Notes: generated from the letters alone by a model not told the origin. A stretch of 64,000 nt of DNA from Jiangella mangrovi (GCF_014204975.1 NZ_JACHMM010000001.1:2480001-2544000); one strand, 5' to 3'. Shown: positions 24,740 to 34,454, counted from the stretch's first letter. Numbers and translations are program-made.

Positions 24740-25939
24740 TCAGTGCGGGCGACGGACGGCGAGCGCCCCGGCGACCAGGGCGACGCCGGCGAGGACGGCG
24801 CATCCCCAGAGCGCCGCCGTCGGACCGTGACCGTCGACCAGGACGCCCAGCAGGCTGGTGGTGCCGGCGGCGATGCCGACGCTCAGCCCCAGCGCCATGC
24901 CGGCGGCCAGTCCGGCGTGCCGCGGCAGGCCGTCCTGGGCGACGATGACCAGCGGATAGAAGATGCCCTCGAGCACGAACCCGATGACGATCAGCAGCAC
25001 CACCGCGAGCACCGGCCCCGTCGCCGGCAGCACCAGCGACAGCGGGAGCAGAGCGAGCACCGACACCAGGACGACGGGACGGCGGCCGTGGCGGTCGCCG
25101 AGCGCGCCGGCGGTGTAGGTCCCGACGGCTCCGGCGAGCAGCATGGCGGTGACGGCGGCGCTGCCGAGTCCGACGCCGGAGCCGAGGGTCTGGTCGAACC
25201 AGACCGGGGCGAACGCCATGAGCCCGAACAGGACGCCCGCGGCCGCCGTCGCGCCGAGGGTCGCGAACGTGAACGTCCGCCAGTCGCTCGGCAGCACCGC
25301 GCCGGCCGCATCGGCGTCGGCGGCCGCGGAACCGGCCGGCACGTCGGACGAGATGCCGCGGCCCAGCACCAGCGCCCCGAGCAGCGGCAGGACGGCGACG
25401 GCGCCGGCCGCCTCGATGCCGTACGCCGCGCCGAGTGGGACCGCGAGCGCCGGGCCGACGGCGAAGCCGATGTTGCCGCCGAGCGCGAACACGCCCAGTG
25501 CGGCGCCGGGGCTGGCCGCGGCGGCCGCACGGGTCGCGCGGAACGCCTCGGGGTGGAAGACGGCCACGCCGAACCCGCCGATCAGCAGCGCGACGGCGAT
25601 CGCCTGGAACGACGACAGCATGGTCGCCGCGAGCAGCCCGAACCCGGCCAGCAGCAGCCCGAGCGGCTGCAGCCAGGCGGCGCGGACGCGGTCGCCGATG
25701 ACGCCGGCCAGCGGCTGCATGACCGACGACGCGAGGCTGCCGGCCAGGACGAGCAGCCCGGCGTCGGCGTAGGACATGCCCCGTTCGGCGACGAAGAACG
25801 GGATCAGCGCGGGCACGGCCGCCTGGAACAGGTCGGCGCCGGCGTGGGCGACGGTGAGCCGGGCGACCCGGCCGCGGTGCACGCCCTCGCCCGGGATCAC
25901 CCGCTCGAGCACGGACGTCACAGCGGTCGCGGCGCTCAC
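24740..25939 (-). CDS. MFS transporter (fosmidomycin-resistance-like)
   Basis: 399 residues from GTG at 25939, whose GTGA overlaps the stop of the TetR gene. About 12 membrane helices. LTVAHAGADLFQAAVPALIPFF at the start, GVAVFHPEAFRATRAAA in helix 4-5 and DRHGRRPVVLVSVLALLPL in the second half match the fosmidomycin-resistance (Fsr) branch of the major facilitator superfamily. It is translationally coupled to a TetR repressor, so it is probably an inducible exporter. Confidence 0.86.
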   Translation of the reverse strand: MSAATAVTSVLERVIPGEGVHRGRVARLTVAHAGADLFQAAVPALIPFFVAERGMSYADAGLLVLAGSLASSVMQPLAGVIGDRVRAAWLQPLGLLLAGFGLLAATMLSSFQAIAVALLIGGFGVAVFHPEAFRATRAAAAASPGAALGVFALGGNIGFAVGPALAVPLGAAYGIEAAGAVAVLPLLGALVLGRGISSDVPAGSAAADADAAGAVLPSDWRTFTFATLGATAAAGVLFGLMAFAPVWFDQTLGSGVGLGSAAVTAMLLAGAVGTYTAGALGDRHGRRPVVLVSVLALLPLSLVLPATGPVLAVVLLIVIGFVLEGIFYPLVIVAQDGLPRHAGLAAGMALGLSVGIAAGTTSLLGVLVDGHGPTAALWGCAVLAGVALVAGALAVRRPH

Positions 25940-26511
25940 GGCAGCAGCCCGTGCAGCGTGAGGTCGAGGACGGCGCCGGTCGAGCGCTCGGCGGACCACC
26001 GGTGCTCGCGGCGCAGGTGCAGGTAGGTCTCGGTGACCTGGACGTACAGCACGGTCGCGGCCTCCTCGGGATCGGCGAACGCGCGCAGCGAGCCGTCCAG
26101 CGCGCCGTCGCGCAGCAGCCGGACGATCGGCGCGGTGAACTCGGAGCGGGTCAGGGAGTCGTCGCCGGGGTCGTGGTAGATCGCGTTCAGCGTGGGGTCG
26201 TCGAGCCCGGTGAGCAGGTCCGACCGCTCGTCGGTGATGACGCAGATCGCCTCGAACGCCGCGGTCAGCCGGGTGCGTGCGTCGCCGTCGCCGGCGAGGA
26301 CCGGGAGCAGCCGCTCGCGCTCCTCGCGGGCGAGCTCGTCGCGCAGCGCCACGAGGATGGCGGTGCGCGTCTCGCCGCGGCGGTACAGGGTGACGCGGGT
26401 GATGCCGGCCTCCTTGGCGATGTCGGCCATGGAGGCGCCGGCCAGCTCCTGCCGCTCGGCCAGCCGTTTGGCCGCCGCGAGCACGTCGTGAGACACCCTG
26501 ACATCATTCAC
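25936..26511 (-). CDS. TetR-family transcriptional regulator
   Basis: 191 residues from GTG at 26511; a GTG at 26496 is the alternative. AAAKRLAERQELAGASMADIAKEAGITRVTLYRR is the N-terminal helix-turn-helix, followed by a helical ligand domain of normal length. It is the first gene of a two-gene unit with the MFS exporter. The 15-bp palindrome at 26512-26526 touches the start codon, which suggests autorepression. Confidence 0.87.
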   Translation of the reverse strand: MNDVRVSHDVLAAAKRLAERQELAGASMADIAKEAGITRVTLYRRGETRTAILVALRDELAREERERLLPVLAGDGDARTRLTAAFEAICVITDERSDLLTGLDDPTLNAIYHDPGDDSLTRSEFTAPIVRLLRDGALDGSLRAFADPEEAATVLYVQVTETYLHLRREHRWSAERSTGAVLDLTLHGLLP

Positions 26512-26526
26512 GATACAAGGTGTATC
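26512..26526. promoter_or_regulatory. Putative TetR operator
   Basis: GATACA-AGG-TGTATC is a perfect 6-bp inverted repeat with a 3-bp centre, directly abutting the GTG start of the TetR gene. Size and position fit a TetR autoregulatory site controlling regulator and exporter. Confidence 0.7.
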
Positions 26527-26564
26527 ACGACGCAGCTCACAGCGTCTAGAGGTGATCCAACGGC

Positions 26565-29500
26565 TCAGTCCAGCGGGTAGGCGCGGATCACCTCCTGCTC
26601 GAGCCGGGTCCCGTCGCCCTCGGCATCGATGCGCAGCGACACGTGCTCGGCGTCCTTCGGGTGCTTGACGGTGACGGCGTACGTCCCGCTCCCGGCGGGG
26701 CCGCTGGGCCGGACCACGGCGGGCCGCCAGCTGTCGCCGTCGTCGAACGACACCTCGACGCGGACCCGGCGCAGCGACGGCGGCGGCGCGCCCACCTGCC
26801 CGCCCACGGTGAGGTCGAACTGGAACGTGCGGCCCGACGGGGCATGGTTCAGCGAGTCCAGCGCCACGTCGTACGACGCGAACAGCAGCGGCACGAACGC
26901 GCAGTTGCGGTGGCCGCCGTCGGTGCAGCGGTACCAGTCCGGCAACGCGCCCATCCCCGAGGACGGGGCCGCCGACCGGAACGTCCACGCCGTCGTCGAC
27001 CGGGTCCCCCAGCTCCACGGCGCGTCGGACCAGGCGTCGATCTCGAGCCGGTACTCCGAGTCCGCCGCGACCGCCGGCAGCACGCCGCGGCCGGTCCGAC
27101 GGCTGACCACCAGCTCGTCGTCGCGGTAGAGGCGGGTCGCCGAGTTCTCCCACCGGGTGTCCCAGGCGCCGTAGTGGCCGTCACCGGAGTCGGCGAAGTC
27201 CTCGATCCAGAGGAACAGCTCGTCGGCGTCGCGGCAGGCCGGGCAGGGGATGCCCATGCGGTCCTGGTCGAGCACCTCGCGTCGCGGCGACGGCACGAAC
27301 GGCCCGCCGAACCAGGTGTCCTCGACCTCGTCGCCGGCCGACAGGTACCGCAGCCGGTCGCGCATCATCCGGCTGAGGATCACGTCGGCGGTCTCGTAGC
27401 CGGCGACCTGCTTCAGCCAGAGCATGCCGGGTGACGCCGTCACGTACTCGGTCCGCTCGACGGGCGCGCGGAAGTAGCGGAAGGAGTCGAAGGACCAGTC
27501 CTGCCAGGGCGCGAACGAGGCGTTGACGTCGGCGACCGAGCGCTCCGGCGCGTCGGAGTGGTAGGTCGACGAAACGGTGGCGAGGTCGTCCGGCCCAACC
27601 ACCTGCGACAGGTCGGTCCCGACCCCGCCGTCCGAGTCGAAGCGCAGGTCGTAGAGGTACGGACTGTCCGGCGTCGAGTGCACCGTCACGGCGGACCCGT
27701 TCCGCGCCAGCAGCGCCTCCGCCTCGCCGATGTCCAGTGCGGCGGCCGGGATGGGCAGCCCGCGCTCGACGACGCCGGCGAACGGGTAGCCGGACCGGCT
27801 GTAGAGCAGCGCGAGCTCGGCGCCGGCCTCGGCGACGGCCGTGATCTGCTCGCTCCAGAGCCCGCCGGTCGCCTCGACCAGGGCGATCTTCCCTTCGAGG
27901 TCGACGGCGGCCAGCTCGGCCGGGGTGGCCTCGCCGGCGTCGACGACGTCCCACCGGTACCGGCCCTCGGGCAGCTCCGGCGCGTAGACGAAGTACTCCG
28001 GCTCGAACGCGGGCAGTCCGGCGCCCTCGACGACGATGTCCGGCGCGGCCAGCGAGAGCGCCGAGACCAGGTGGAACCCGCCCTTCGTGACCTGCTCGGT
28101 CGGCGTCGCGTACATGTCGGTGAACGGCTCGCCGAGCAGGTAGCGGTAGTGCATCGACTCGCCGGTGACGGGGAAGCGCCAGAACTCCAGCTTCGCCGAG
28201 ACGCCCTCGGCGGGCCGGCCGACGTCGGCGGTGATCGGGACCGCCGTGCGCCCGTCCAGGACGACGCTCGCCCCGCCCGGCGCGACCTCGATCTGCGGGT
28301 CGCCGGCGAAGGTGTAGGTGTACCGGTCGTCGTCGATCTCGGTCATGATGCTCAGCGCACTGTACGTCCCCGGTGGCACGCGCACGGTCGCCTGGCCGCG
28401 CGCGTCGAGGTTCGGGAACGACAGGTGCGTCGCGGAGTCGTCGACGTTGCCGATCTGCACGGTCGCGCCGCGGTTCGGGACGCCGGTGCGGTCCAGCACG
28501 GTGACGGTCAGCTCGTAGACCTCGGGCTCCTTGTTCAACCCGAGCGGCAGCGAGACGCTCACGCCGCCGGGACCCGTGCCGGTGACGAAGCCGCTGTACA
28601 GGCCCGCGGCGCCGAGCGAGGGGTCGAGGGTGACGTCGACGGCGGCCGTGCCGTTCGCGGGGACGGTGACCGACGACGCGCCGAGCGTGATCATCCCGGC
28701 CGGCGCAGGCGTGCCCGCCGCACCGCCGACGGTGGCCGACGCCGTGAGCTGCAGCTCGACGGGCGCGGACGTCGCGTTCGAGAACGTGGCGGTGCGGACG
28801 ATCGGCTCCAGCTCGGTCTGCGGGTACGGCAGGTAGCCGAAGTTCAGCGGCGCCGGCCCGGCGAACACGCCCTGGGCGACGGCGGTCGCGACGTCCAGCC
28901 GACCGCCGCCCTGCTGGTAGACGGTGAGGCCGTCGCGCGGGATCGCCGTCGACACCAGCGCGGCCTTGACCTGCTCCGGCGCCCAGTCCGGGTGCTGCTG
29001 GCGGACGATCGCGGCGGCGCCGGCGACGTGCGGCGTGGCCATCGAGGTGCCCGACGCGCTGGTGTAGAGGTCGTCGACGGGCGTGCCCATGGCGGTGCCG
29101 GCGGCCCGGGCGGCGACGATGTTCGTGCCGGGCGCGGTGATGTCCGGCTTGATCGCGTGGTCGCCGACGCGCGGGCCGCGCCCGGACGACGCCGCGAGCT
29201 CGTCGGTCTTCGTGACGTTGCCGACGGTGAGTGCGGTGTCGGCGCTGCCCGGGTTGGTCAGGGAGTAGTCGCCGGGCCCGTAGTTGCCGCCGGCGATGAC
29301 GAACAGCGCGCCGGTCTCGGCGGTCAGCTCGTTCACGGCCTGGCTGAGCGGGTCGGTGCCGTCGCTGGGGTAGCCGCCGAGGCTCATGCTGACGACGTCG
29401 GCGCCGTTCCGCGCGGCCCACTCCATGCCGGCGATGACCCACGAGTCCTGGCCGCTGCCGCCGTCGTCGAGGACCTTGCCGATCATCAGGTCCGCGCCCG

Positions 29501-30401
29501 GCGCGACGCCGCGGCGCGCGCCGTCGGACCCCGCGCCGCTGCCGGCGACCGTCGCCGCCACGTGGGTGCCGTGGCCGTGCCGGTCGACCGGGGTGCCGCC
29601 GCCGGTGAAGTCCTGCTGCTCGGAGATGCGCCCGGCGACGTCCGGGTGCTCGGCGTCGATGCCGGTGTCGAGGACGGCGACGGTGGTGCCGGTGCCGTCG
29701 AACCCCGCGTCCCAGGCCTCCGGTGCGCCGATCATCGGGACGCTGACGTCGAGCGTGGCGGCGACGGTGCCGTCGAGCCAGACGGCGTCGACGGCGGGGT
29801 CGGCCCAGATCGCGGACCAGAAGTCGTCGGCCGCGTCCTTGTCGACGTCCACCGCGGCGCCGTCGATGCTCGGCAGCGGCAGGGTGGCGTCGCTCGCGGG
29901 CAGTGCCTCGGCCCTGGTCGCGACCGTCGTGGCCGACCGGGCCGCGGCGCCGTCGTAGGTGACGATGACCGGCAGCTCGGTGGCAGCGTCGTCGGCATAG
30001 CCGCTCTCGATCAGCCGTGTCACGTTGAACAGCTGGTCGTCGACCGTGCCGGCGCGAACCTGAGGCGCAACCCTGGTGGGGACGACGTAGGTGTCGCCGT
30101 CCAGCTCGTAGGCCTCGACGGCGCCCCCGTCCGTGGCGTCGACGGCGACCGACGTCTTCCCGCCGGTGGTGGTGACGTGGACGACGTCGCCGGTGACGAG
30201 GGTGACCCGGGTGGCGTTCTCGGCGGTGGCCGGCGCTGTCGTGGGGACGGCGTCGGCCTGCGGTTCCGCCGTGGTCGCGGACGTCGCCGGTGCCGCCCCG
30301 GTGGTCAGGGTGGTGGTCAGGGCGACGGCCAGCGCGGCGGCGGACCAGGAGACCCGTCGTCGGCGGGAGCGGGAACGGGACACGGGCGCAATCGGGGGCA
30401 T
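26565..30401 (-). CDS. Large secreted subtilase (S8 peptidase), paralogue 2
   Basis: 1278 residues from ATG at 30401 behind GAGAGGACC. A signal peptide lies within residues 1-42. Residues 60-215 form a propeptide-like region. The catalytic domain has Asp245 (VAVLDTGID), His277 (RHGHGTHVA), oxyanion Asn373 (IAGGN) and Ser453 (SGTSMATPHVAG). The following beta-rich domains include FEPEYFVYAPELPEG and a PA-like segment (LEGKIALVEATGG). A CPACRD cysteine pair lies near residue 1055. It is an extracellular serine protease or a similar cell-surface enzyme. The upstream paralogue's stop lies 56 bp away, so the two are probably one transcription unit. Confidence 0.92.
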   Translation of the reverse strand: MPPIAPVSRSRSRRRRVSWSAAALAVALTTTLTTGAAPATSATTAEPQADAVPTTAPATAENATRVTLVTGDVVHVTTTGGKTSVAVDATDGGAVEAYELDGDTYVVPTRVAPQVRAGTVDDQLFNVTRLIESGYADDAATELPVIVTYDGAAARSATTVATRAEALPASDATLPLPSIDGAAVDVDKDAADDFWSAIWADPAVDAVWLDGTVAATLDVSVPMIGAPEAWDAGFDGTGTTVAVLDTGIDAEHPDVAGRISEQQDFTGGGTPVDRHGHGTHVAATVAGSGAGSDGARRGVAPGADLMIGKVLDDGGSGQDSWVIAGMEWAARNGADVVSMSLGGYPSDGTDPLSQAVNELTAETGALFVIAGGNYGPGDYSLTNPGSADTALTVGNVTKTDELAASSGRGPRVGDHAIKPDITAPGTNIVAARAAGTAMGTPVDDLYTSASGTSMATPHVAGAAAIVRQQHPDWAPEQVKAALVSTAIPRDGLTVYQQGGGRLDVATAVAQGVFAGPAPLNFGYLPYPQTELEPIVRTATFSNATSAPVELQLTASATVGGAAGTPAPAGMITLGASSVTVPANGTAAVDVTLDPSLGAAGLYSGFVTGTGPGGVSVSLPLGLNKEPEVYELTVTVLDRTGVPNRGATVQIGNVDDSATHLSFPNLDARGQATVRVPPGTYSALSIMTEIDDDRYTYTFAGDPQIEVAPGGASVVLDGRTAVPITADVGRPAEGVSAKLEFWRFPVTGESMHYRYLLGEPFTDMYATPTEQVTKGGFHLVSALSLAAPDIVVEGAGLPAFEPEYFVYAPELPEGRYRWDVVDAGEATPAELAAVDLEGKIALVEATGGLWSEQITAVAEAGAELALLYSRSGYPFAGVVERGLPIPAAALDIGEAEALLARNGSAVTVHSTPDSPYLYDLRFDSDGGVGTDLSQVVGPDDLATVSSTYHSDAPERSVADVNASFAPWQDWSFDSFRYFRAPVERTEYVTASPGMLWLKQVAGYETADVILSRMMRDRLRYLSAGDEVEDTWFGGPFVPSPRREVLDQDRMGIPCPACRDADELFLWIEDFADSGDGHYGAWDTRWENSATRLYRDDELVVSRRTGRGVLPAVAADSEYRLEIDAWSDAPWSWGTRSTTAWTFRSAAPSSGMGALPDWYRCTDGGHRNCAFVPLLFASYDVALDSLNHAPSGRTFQFDLTVGGQVGAPPPSLRRVRVEVSFDDGDSWRPAVVRPSGPAGSGTYAVTVKHPKDAEHVSLRIDAEGDGTRLEQEVIRAYPLD

Positions 30402-30457
30402 CGCGTGGTCCTCTCGGCGGGGGCGGGGTGCTGCGGCGGTGCGGTGCTGCGGCGTGG

Positions 30458-33400
30458 TCAGCTGGTGAGCCGGTAGGCGCGCTCGATCGTCTGGACGACG
30501 GAGTCGCCGGCGGCCGTCCACGCCTCGGTGCGCAGCCAGACGTGGCCGTTGGTCGCGTCGAGGTCCGGGTGCGGGACGGTGACCCGGTAGTCGCCGCTGG
30601 CGCGGCGGCCGTCGGGCCGGACCTGGGTGGGCCGCCAGCTGGCGCCGTCGTCGACGGAGAACCAGACCCGCAGCCGGTCGGCGGCCGGACCGCCGCCGGG
30701 TGCCGCGGCGTGCAGTCCGATGGTGTGTCGCCGGCCGGCCGGTGCGCTGTTGACCAGGTCGAGGCCGAGGTCCCACCGCAACTGCACGAGCGGCTGGAAC
30801 GCGCACGGGTCGGTGAGCGCCGCGACCGGGCACTCGTAGGCCTCCGGCAGCTGTCCGGCCGTCGGCGGCGTGGACGTGAACTCCCATTCCGTCGCGATCC
30901 GGGTGGCGAGGCCGTCGGGCGGGCCGGGCTGGACGTAGTCCATGGTCAGCCGGTAGTCGCCGGTGCCGGGCGGCAGCTGGAACGACTGGTTGGTCGAGCC
31001 GCGGACCGGGAGCTCCTCGTCGCCGCGGAACAGCCGGACGGCCGGCTGGTCGAACCAGGCGTGCTGGTAGTGCCCGCCGCCGTCGAGGCGGTACTGGCCG
31101 GTGACGAACCGGTCGCCCTGGCGGCAGAACGTACAGCGCAGCGCGGTCGGGTAGGCGCCGGCGACGTCCAGTGCGCCGTAGTGGACCGGCGACTCGAACC
31201 AGCGCTCGGCCGGCAGCCGCTCGCCGGGCTCGAACACGTTCCACGACCGCAGCGCGGCGCCCTCCAGCGTCGTCTCGCGTAGCCAGCGCAGCGACGGGCC
31301 GGTGGCGCCGACCAGCTCGGTGCGCGCGCTGCCGCCCCAGAGGCCGAGCGCGAGCTGCGTGCTGTCCGGCATGACGGGGCTGAACGCGAACCAGGCGTGC
31401 GTGCCCTCGTGGCCGGGCGTGTCGGTGTGGTAGCGGCTGGTCAGAGTGGTGAGGTCGGCGTCGTCGATGACGGCGGGGCCGTCGGCCGGGAAGCCGCCCT
31501 CGTGGCCGAGCCGCAGGTGGTAGACGCGCTCCGGCGAGCGCTGCGCGTCGAGGTCGAGCCGGCTGACCCGACCGGCCGCGATCGCCTGCCGCAGCGCGTC
31601 GCCGTCGGCCTGGCTGAGACCGAGCTGCAGCACCGGTGTCGCCTGCAGCTGGATGCCCAGCGCGCCCGGGGTGTCGGCGTAGAAGAGGAGGCCCGCGACG
31701 CCGGCCTCCGCGGCCGCCGTCGTGACCCGCTGGATCTCGTTGAGCGCGTAGGCGTAGCCGAACGGCTCGCCGGCGGGGATCCGGATCCGGACCAGCGCCA
31801 GGGCGTCGCGGGCGCTCTCGAGGTCGGGGGACGTCCCGTCGCCCGAGTCGCCGGCGTCGACGACGGGCAGCCTGCGGTCGCCGTCGAGCGCGGGGCCCGC
31901 GAGGTGCGGCCAGTACTCGGGCGTGGCCGCGAACCCGGGTCCGCGCAGCTCGGCCAGCGTCGAGCCGAGCGTCCACTTGGTGTACGACTCGGTCCGGCCC
32001 AGCTGCGGAGCGGGGGTCGGGGTCGTGTAGAGCGTCCACTCGCTGGACTGGTCGAACAGCGCGCCGACGCCGAACAGCCGGCCGTCGGGGGTACTGCGGA
32101 GCACGCCGATCTCGCCCATGAGCAGGTCCACCGGCTCGCCGACGTCGGGGTTGCGCAGGACGGCGTCGCGGGCGTCGAGGTGGGTGGCGGTGTCGGCGTG
32201 GACGTCGAGCTCGCTGGCGACGGCGACGGTCGACTCCGTCGCCTGCAGGTCCCACGTCGTGATCTGCGCGTACACGTCGTAGACGCCCTCGGCGACGTCG
32301 AGGCTGGCGCGGCCCTCGGAGTCGGTCCAGGCGAAGTGGTTCCAGGTGCGGAACGGGTCGTTGGCGACGAAGCCGGGGTCGACCTTGACCACCCAGACCG
32401 GCAGGCCGGGGTCGGCCGGGGCGCCGCGGCGGTTCGTCGCCGCGACGTCGAGCGTATGGGTGACGCCTGCCTCGTAGAGGCTCCACGGGCTCCGCACGCT
32501 CACGCCGTCGTCGCTGGTGGCGGTCACGACGCCGGAGTAGACGCCCGCGTCGAGGACGGTCGGGTCGGCGGTGAGGTCGACGGTGGCGGTGCCGTTCGCG
32601 GGGACGATGAGCTGGGTGGCACCGAGCCGGACGTCGCCGGCCGCGACCGTGCGGCCGTCCCAGCCCTGTCCGGTGACCGCGAGGTCCAGGGCGACGGGCG
32701 AGGCGGTGGCGTTGCGGTAGGTCAGGGTGCGGGTGACCGGCGCCGTGGCCGGGTCCGGGATGCGGCCGAAGTCGAGGCTCGCGGGTCCGTACACGCCCTG
32801 CTCGACCGCGCGGGCGACGTCGACCCGGCCGGCGCCCTGCTGGAACGGGGTATACGCGCCGGGCGCGGCCGTCGAGGCGAGCGCGTCCCTCAGCTCGGCG
32901 TAGCCCCAGTCGGGGTGCGCCTGGGCGAGCAGCGCGGCGGCGCCGGCGACGTGCGGCGTGGCCATCGAGGTCCCGTTGGCGCTGGTGTGCAGGTCGCTGA
33001 CCGGCGTGCCCATGCTGGTGCCGGCCGCGCGGGCGGCGACGATGCCGACGCCCGGCGCGGTGAGGTTGGGCTTGATCGCGGCGTCGCCCCGGCGCGGGCC
33101 GCGGTTGCTGAAGTCGGCGAGTGTGTCGGTGTCGTCGACGGCGCCGACGGTGAGCGCGCTGGTGGCGGCGCCGGGTGTGCCGACGGCGGCGTCGCTGTAG
33201 TCGTTGCCCGCCGCGACGACGAAGAGCGTGCCGGTCTCGGCGGACAGCGCGTCGACGGCGAGGCTGCCGGGGTCGGTGCCGTCGGTCGCGGGCGCGCTGA
33301 GGCTGAGGTTGACCACGTCGGCGCCGTTCTGCGCGGCCCACTCCATGCCGTCGATGGCCCACGACAGCTGGCCGGTGCCCCCGCTGGTCAGGACCTTGCC

Positions 33401-34279
33401 GATCATGAGGTCGGCGCCGGGCGCGACGCCGGGACTCCCGCCGGGCGCGGCGCCGGTGCCCGCGACCGTCGCGGCGACGTGGGTGCCGTGCCCGTGGCCG
33501 TCGACGGCGTCCGCGTCGGTCGTGAAGTTCCGCGTCGCGGTGATCCGGCCGGCTAGGTCCGGGTGCCCGGCGTCGACCCCGGTGTCGAGGACCGCCACGG
33601 TGACGCCATCGCCGTCGTAGCCCGCTTCCCATGCCTCCGGGGCGCCGATGTGCGGGACGCTGACGTCGAGGTCGGCCCGGATCGTCGCGTCCAGCCAGAC
33701 GTTCGCGACGCCGCCGGTCAGCGAGGCGGCGCGGGAGCCCGTCGCGTCGGCCGCCGGCTCGGTGAGGTCGGCCCAGAGCCCGCTCGCATCGGCGGGGTCC
33801 AGGGCGACGGCGTCGATCGACTCGAGCGTCCGCACGACCGGCGTGCTGCGCAGCCGGGCCCTCACGCCGTCGTACCGGACGATGACCGGCGGCGGCCCGC
33901 CCGGCTCCAGCTGCGCGACGTCGAACAGCCGCCGGTCCACCGTCCCGCTCGCGACCAGCCCGAACGCGTCCGAGGGCAGCACGTAGTGGCTGTCGCCGTC
34001 GGACACGCTGGTGAACGTGACCGGGCGGCCGTCCTCGCGCGGGGCCGGGGTGACGGCGTAGGTCCGCTCGCCGCCCGGCTCCTGCGCGACGGTGACGACG
34101 TCGCCGGTGAGGAGGGTGACGACGGTGGGCGCTTCAGCGCCGGTCGTGGCGGGAGCGGTCGCGGGGGCGCTGGTGGCCGGGGTGCTCGCCGCGGCCGGCA
34201 GCAGGGCGGCGACCACCACGGCGACGGCGGTTCCGGTCACGACGAGGTGGCGGGGACGGCTCGGGCGGCGAGGTCGCAC
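30458..34279 (-). CDS. Large secreted subtilase (S8 peptidase), paralogue 1
   Basis: 1273 residues, GTG start behind the strong site AGGAGG. The signal peptide is LVVTGTAVAVVVAALLPAAAST. The same architecture as the downstream gene is easily followed: TLLTGDVVTV, catalytic Asp232 (VAVLDTGVD), His264 (GHGHGTHVA), Asn359 (VAAGND) and Ser438 (NGTSMATPHVAG). A long C-terminal half carries a cysteine pair (CTFCRQGD), SFQLPPGTGDYRLTMDY and VRVWFSVDDGASW-like modules. The pair arose by tandem duplication. The dyad at 34305-34337 sits 26-58 bp upstream of the start. Confidence 0.92.
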   Translation of the reverse strand: MRPRRPSRPRHLVVTGTAVAVVVAALLPAAASTPATSAPATAPATTGAEAPTVVTLLTGDVVTVAQEPGGERTYAVTPAPREDGRPVTFTSVSDGDSHYVLPSDAFGLVASGTVDRRLFDVAQLEPGGPPPVIVRYDGVRARLRSTPVVRTLESIDAVALDPADASGLWADLTEPAADATGSRAASLTGGVANVWLDATIRADLDVSVPHIGAPEAWEAGYDGDGVTVAVLDTGVDAGHPDLAGRITATRNFTTDADAVDGHGHGTHVAATVAGTGAAPGGSPGVAPGADLMIGKVLTSGGTGQLSWAIDGMEWAAQNGADVVNLSLSAPATDGTDPGSLAVDALSAETGTLFVVAAGNDYSDAAVGTPGAATSALTVGAVDDTDTLADFSNRGPRRGDAAIKPNLTAPGVGIVAARAAGTSMGTPVSDLHTSANGTSMATPHVAGAAALLAQAHPDWGYAELRDALASTAAPGAYTPFQQGAGRVDVARAVEQGVYGPASLDFGRIPDPATAPVTRTLTYRNATASPVALDLAVTGQGWDGRTVAAGDVRLGATQLIVPANGTATVDLTADPTVLDAGVYSGVVTATSDDGVSVRSPWSLYEAGVTHTLDVAATNRRGAPADPGLPVWVVKVDPGFVANDPFRTWNHFAWTDSEGRASLDVAEGVYDVYAQITTWDLQATESTVAVASELDVHADTATHLDARDAVLRNPDVGEPVDLLMGEIGVLRSTPDGRLFGVGALFDQSSEWTLYTTPTPAPQLGRTESYTKWTLGSTLAELRGPGFAATPEYWPHLAGPALDGDRRLPVVDAGDSGDGTSPDLESARDALALVRIRIPAGEPFGYAYALNEIQRVTTAAAEAGVAGLLFYADTPGALGIQLQATPVLQLGLSQADGDALRQAIAAGRVSRLDLDAQRSPERVYHLRLGHEGGFPADGPAVIDDADLTTLTSRYHTDTPGHEGTHAWFAFSPVMPDSTQLALGLWGGSARTELVGATGPSLRWLRETTLEGAALRSWNVFEPGERLPAERWFESPVHYGALDVAGAYPTALRCTFCRQGDRFVTGQYRLDGGGHYQHAWFDQPAVRLFRGDEELPVRGSTNQSFQLPPGTGDYRLTMDYVQPGPPDGLATRIATEWEFTSTPPTAGQLPEAYECPVAALTDPCAFQPLVQLRWDLGLDLVNSAPAGRRHTIGLHAAAPGGGPAADRLRVWFSVDDGASWRPTQVRPDGRRASGDYRVTVPHPDLDATNGHVWLRTEAWTAAGDSVVQTIERAYRLTS

Positions 34280-34304
34280 GGCTCCTCCTGCAGGGTGAGA
34301 CGTG

Positions 34305-34337
34305 GTGCCGGGATGTCCGGTCCGGACAATCTGGCAC
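34305..34337. promoter_or_regulatory. 33-bp dyad upstream of the subtilase operon
   Basis: GTGCC-N4-TGTCCGGTCCGGACA-N4-GGCAC: a perfect 15-bp inner palindrome (34314-34328) and 5-bp outer arms placed symmetrically. The position near the start of the first subtilase gene suits a repressor operator. No cognate regulator is evident among neighbours. Confidence 0.65.
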
Positions 34338-34454
34338 CGCCACGACCCGGCGCGGAAGGACTATCCGTGGCAGATAGGCGTCATTGACGCAAAGAGGACG
34401 CCGTCCCGCTGTAGTAGACATGGACGTCGACGTGACGGTCGAGCGAGGAGCGGA

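Noticed and set aside
25936-27153. 405-codon reverse ORF ending in the TetR protein
   Set aside because: The N-terminal half is a shadow of the subtilase gene. TetR homology begins only after about 26511.
27558-30476. 972-codon forward ORF opposite the second subtilase gene
   Set aside because: Same GC-bias shadow; no family motifs or ribosome site.
31397-33556. 719-codon forward ORF opposite the first subtilase gene
   Set aside because: Composition is Arg/Gly/Val/Asp-rich with no domain, typical of the antisense frame of a high-GC gene. The reverse strand encodes a full subtilase.
26565-33632. Single 2355-codon reverse ORF
   Set aside because: Only the last 1278 codons (from 30401) are a gene. 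The earlier part is the out-of-frame shadow of the upstream subtilase.
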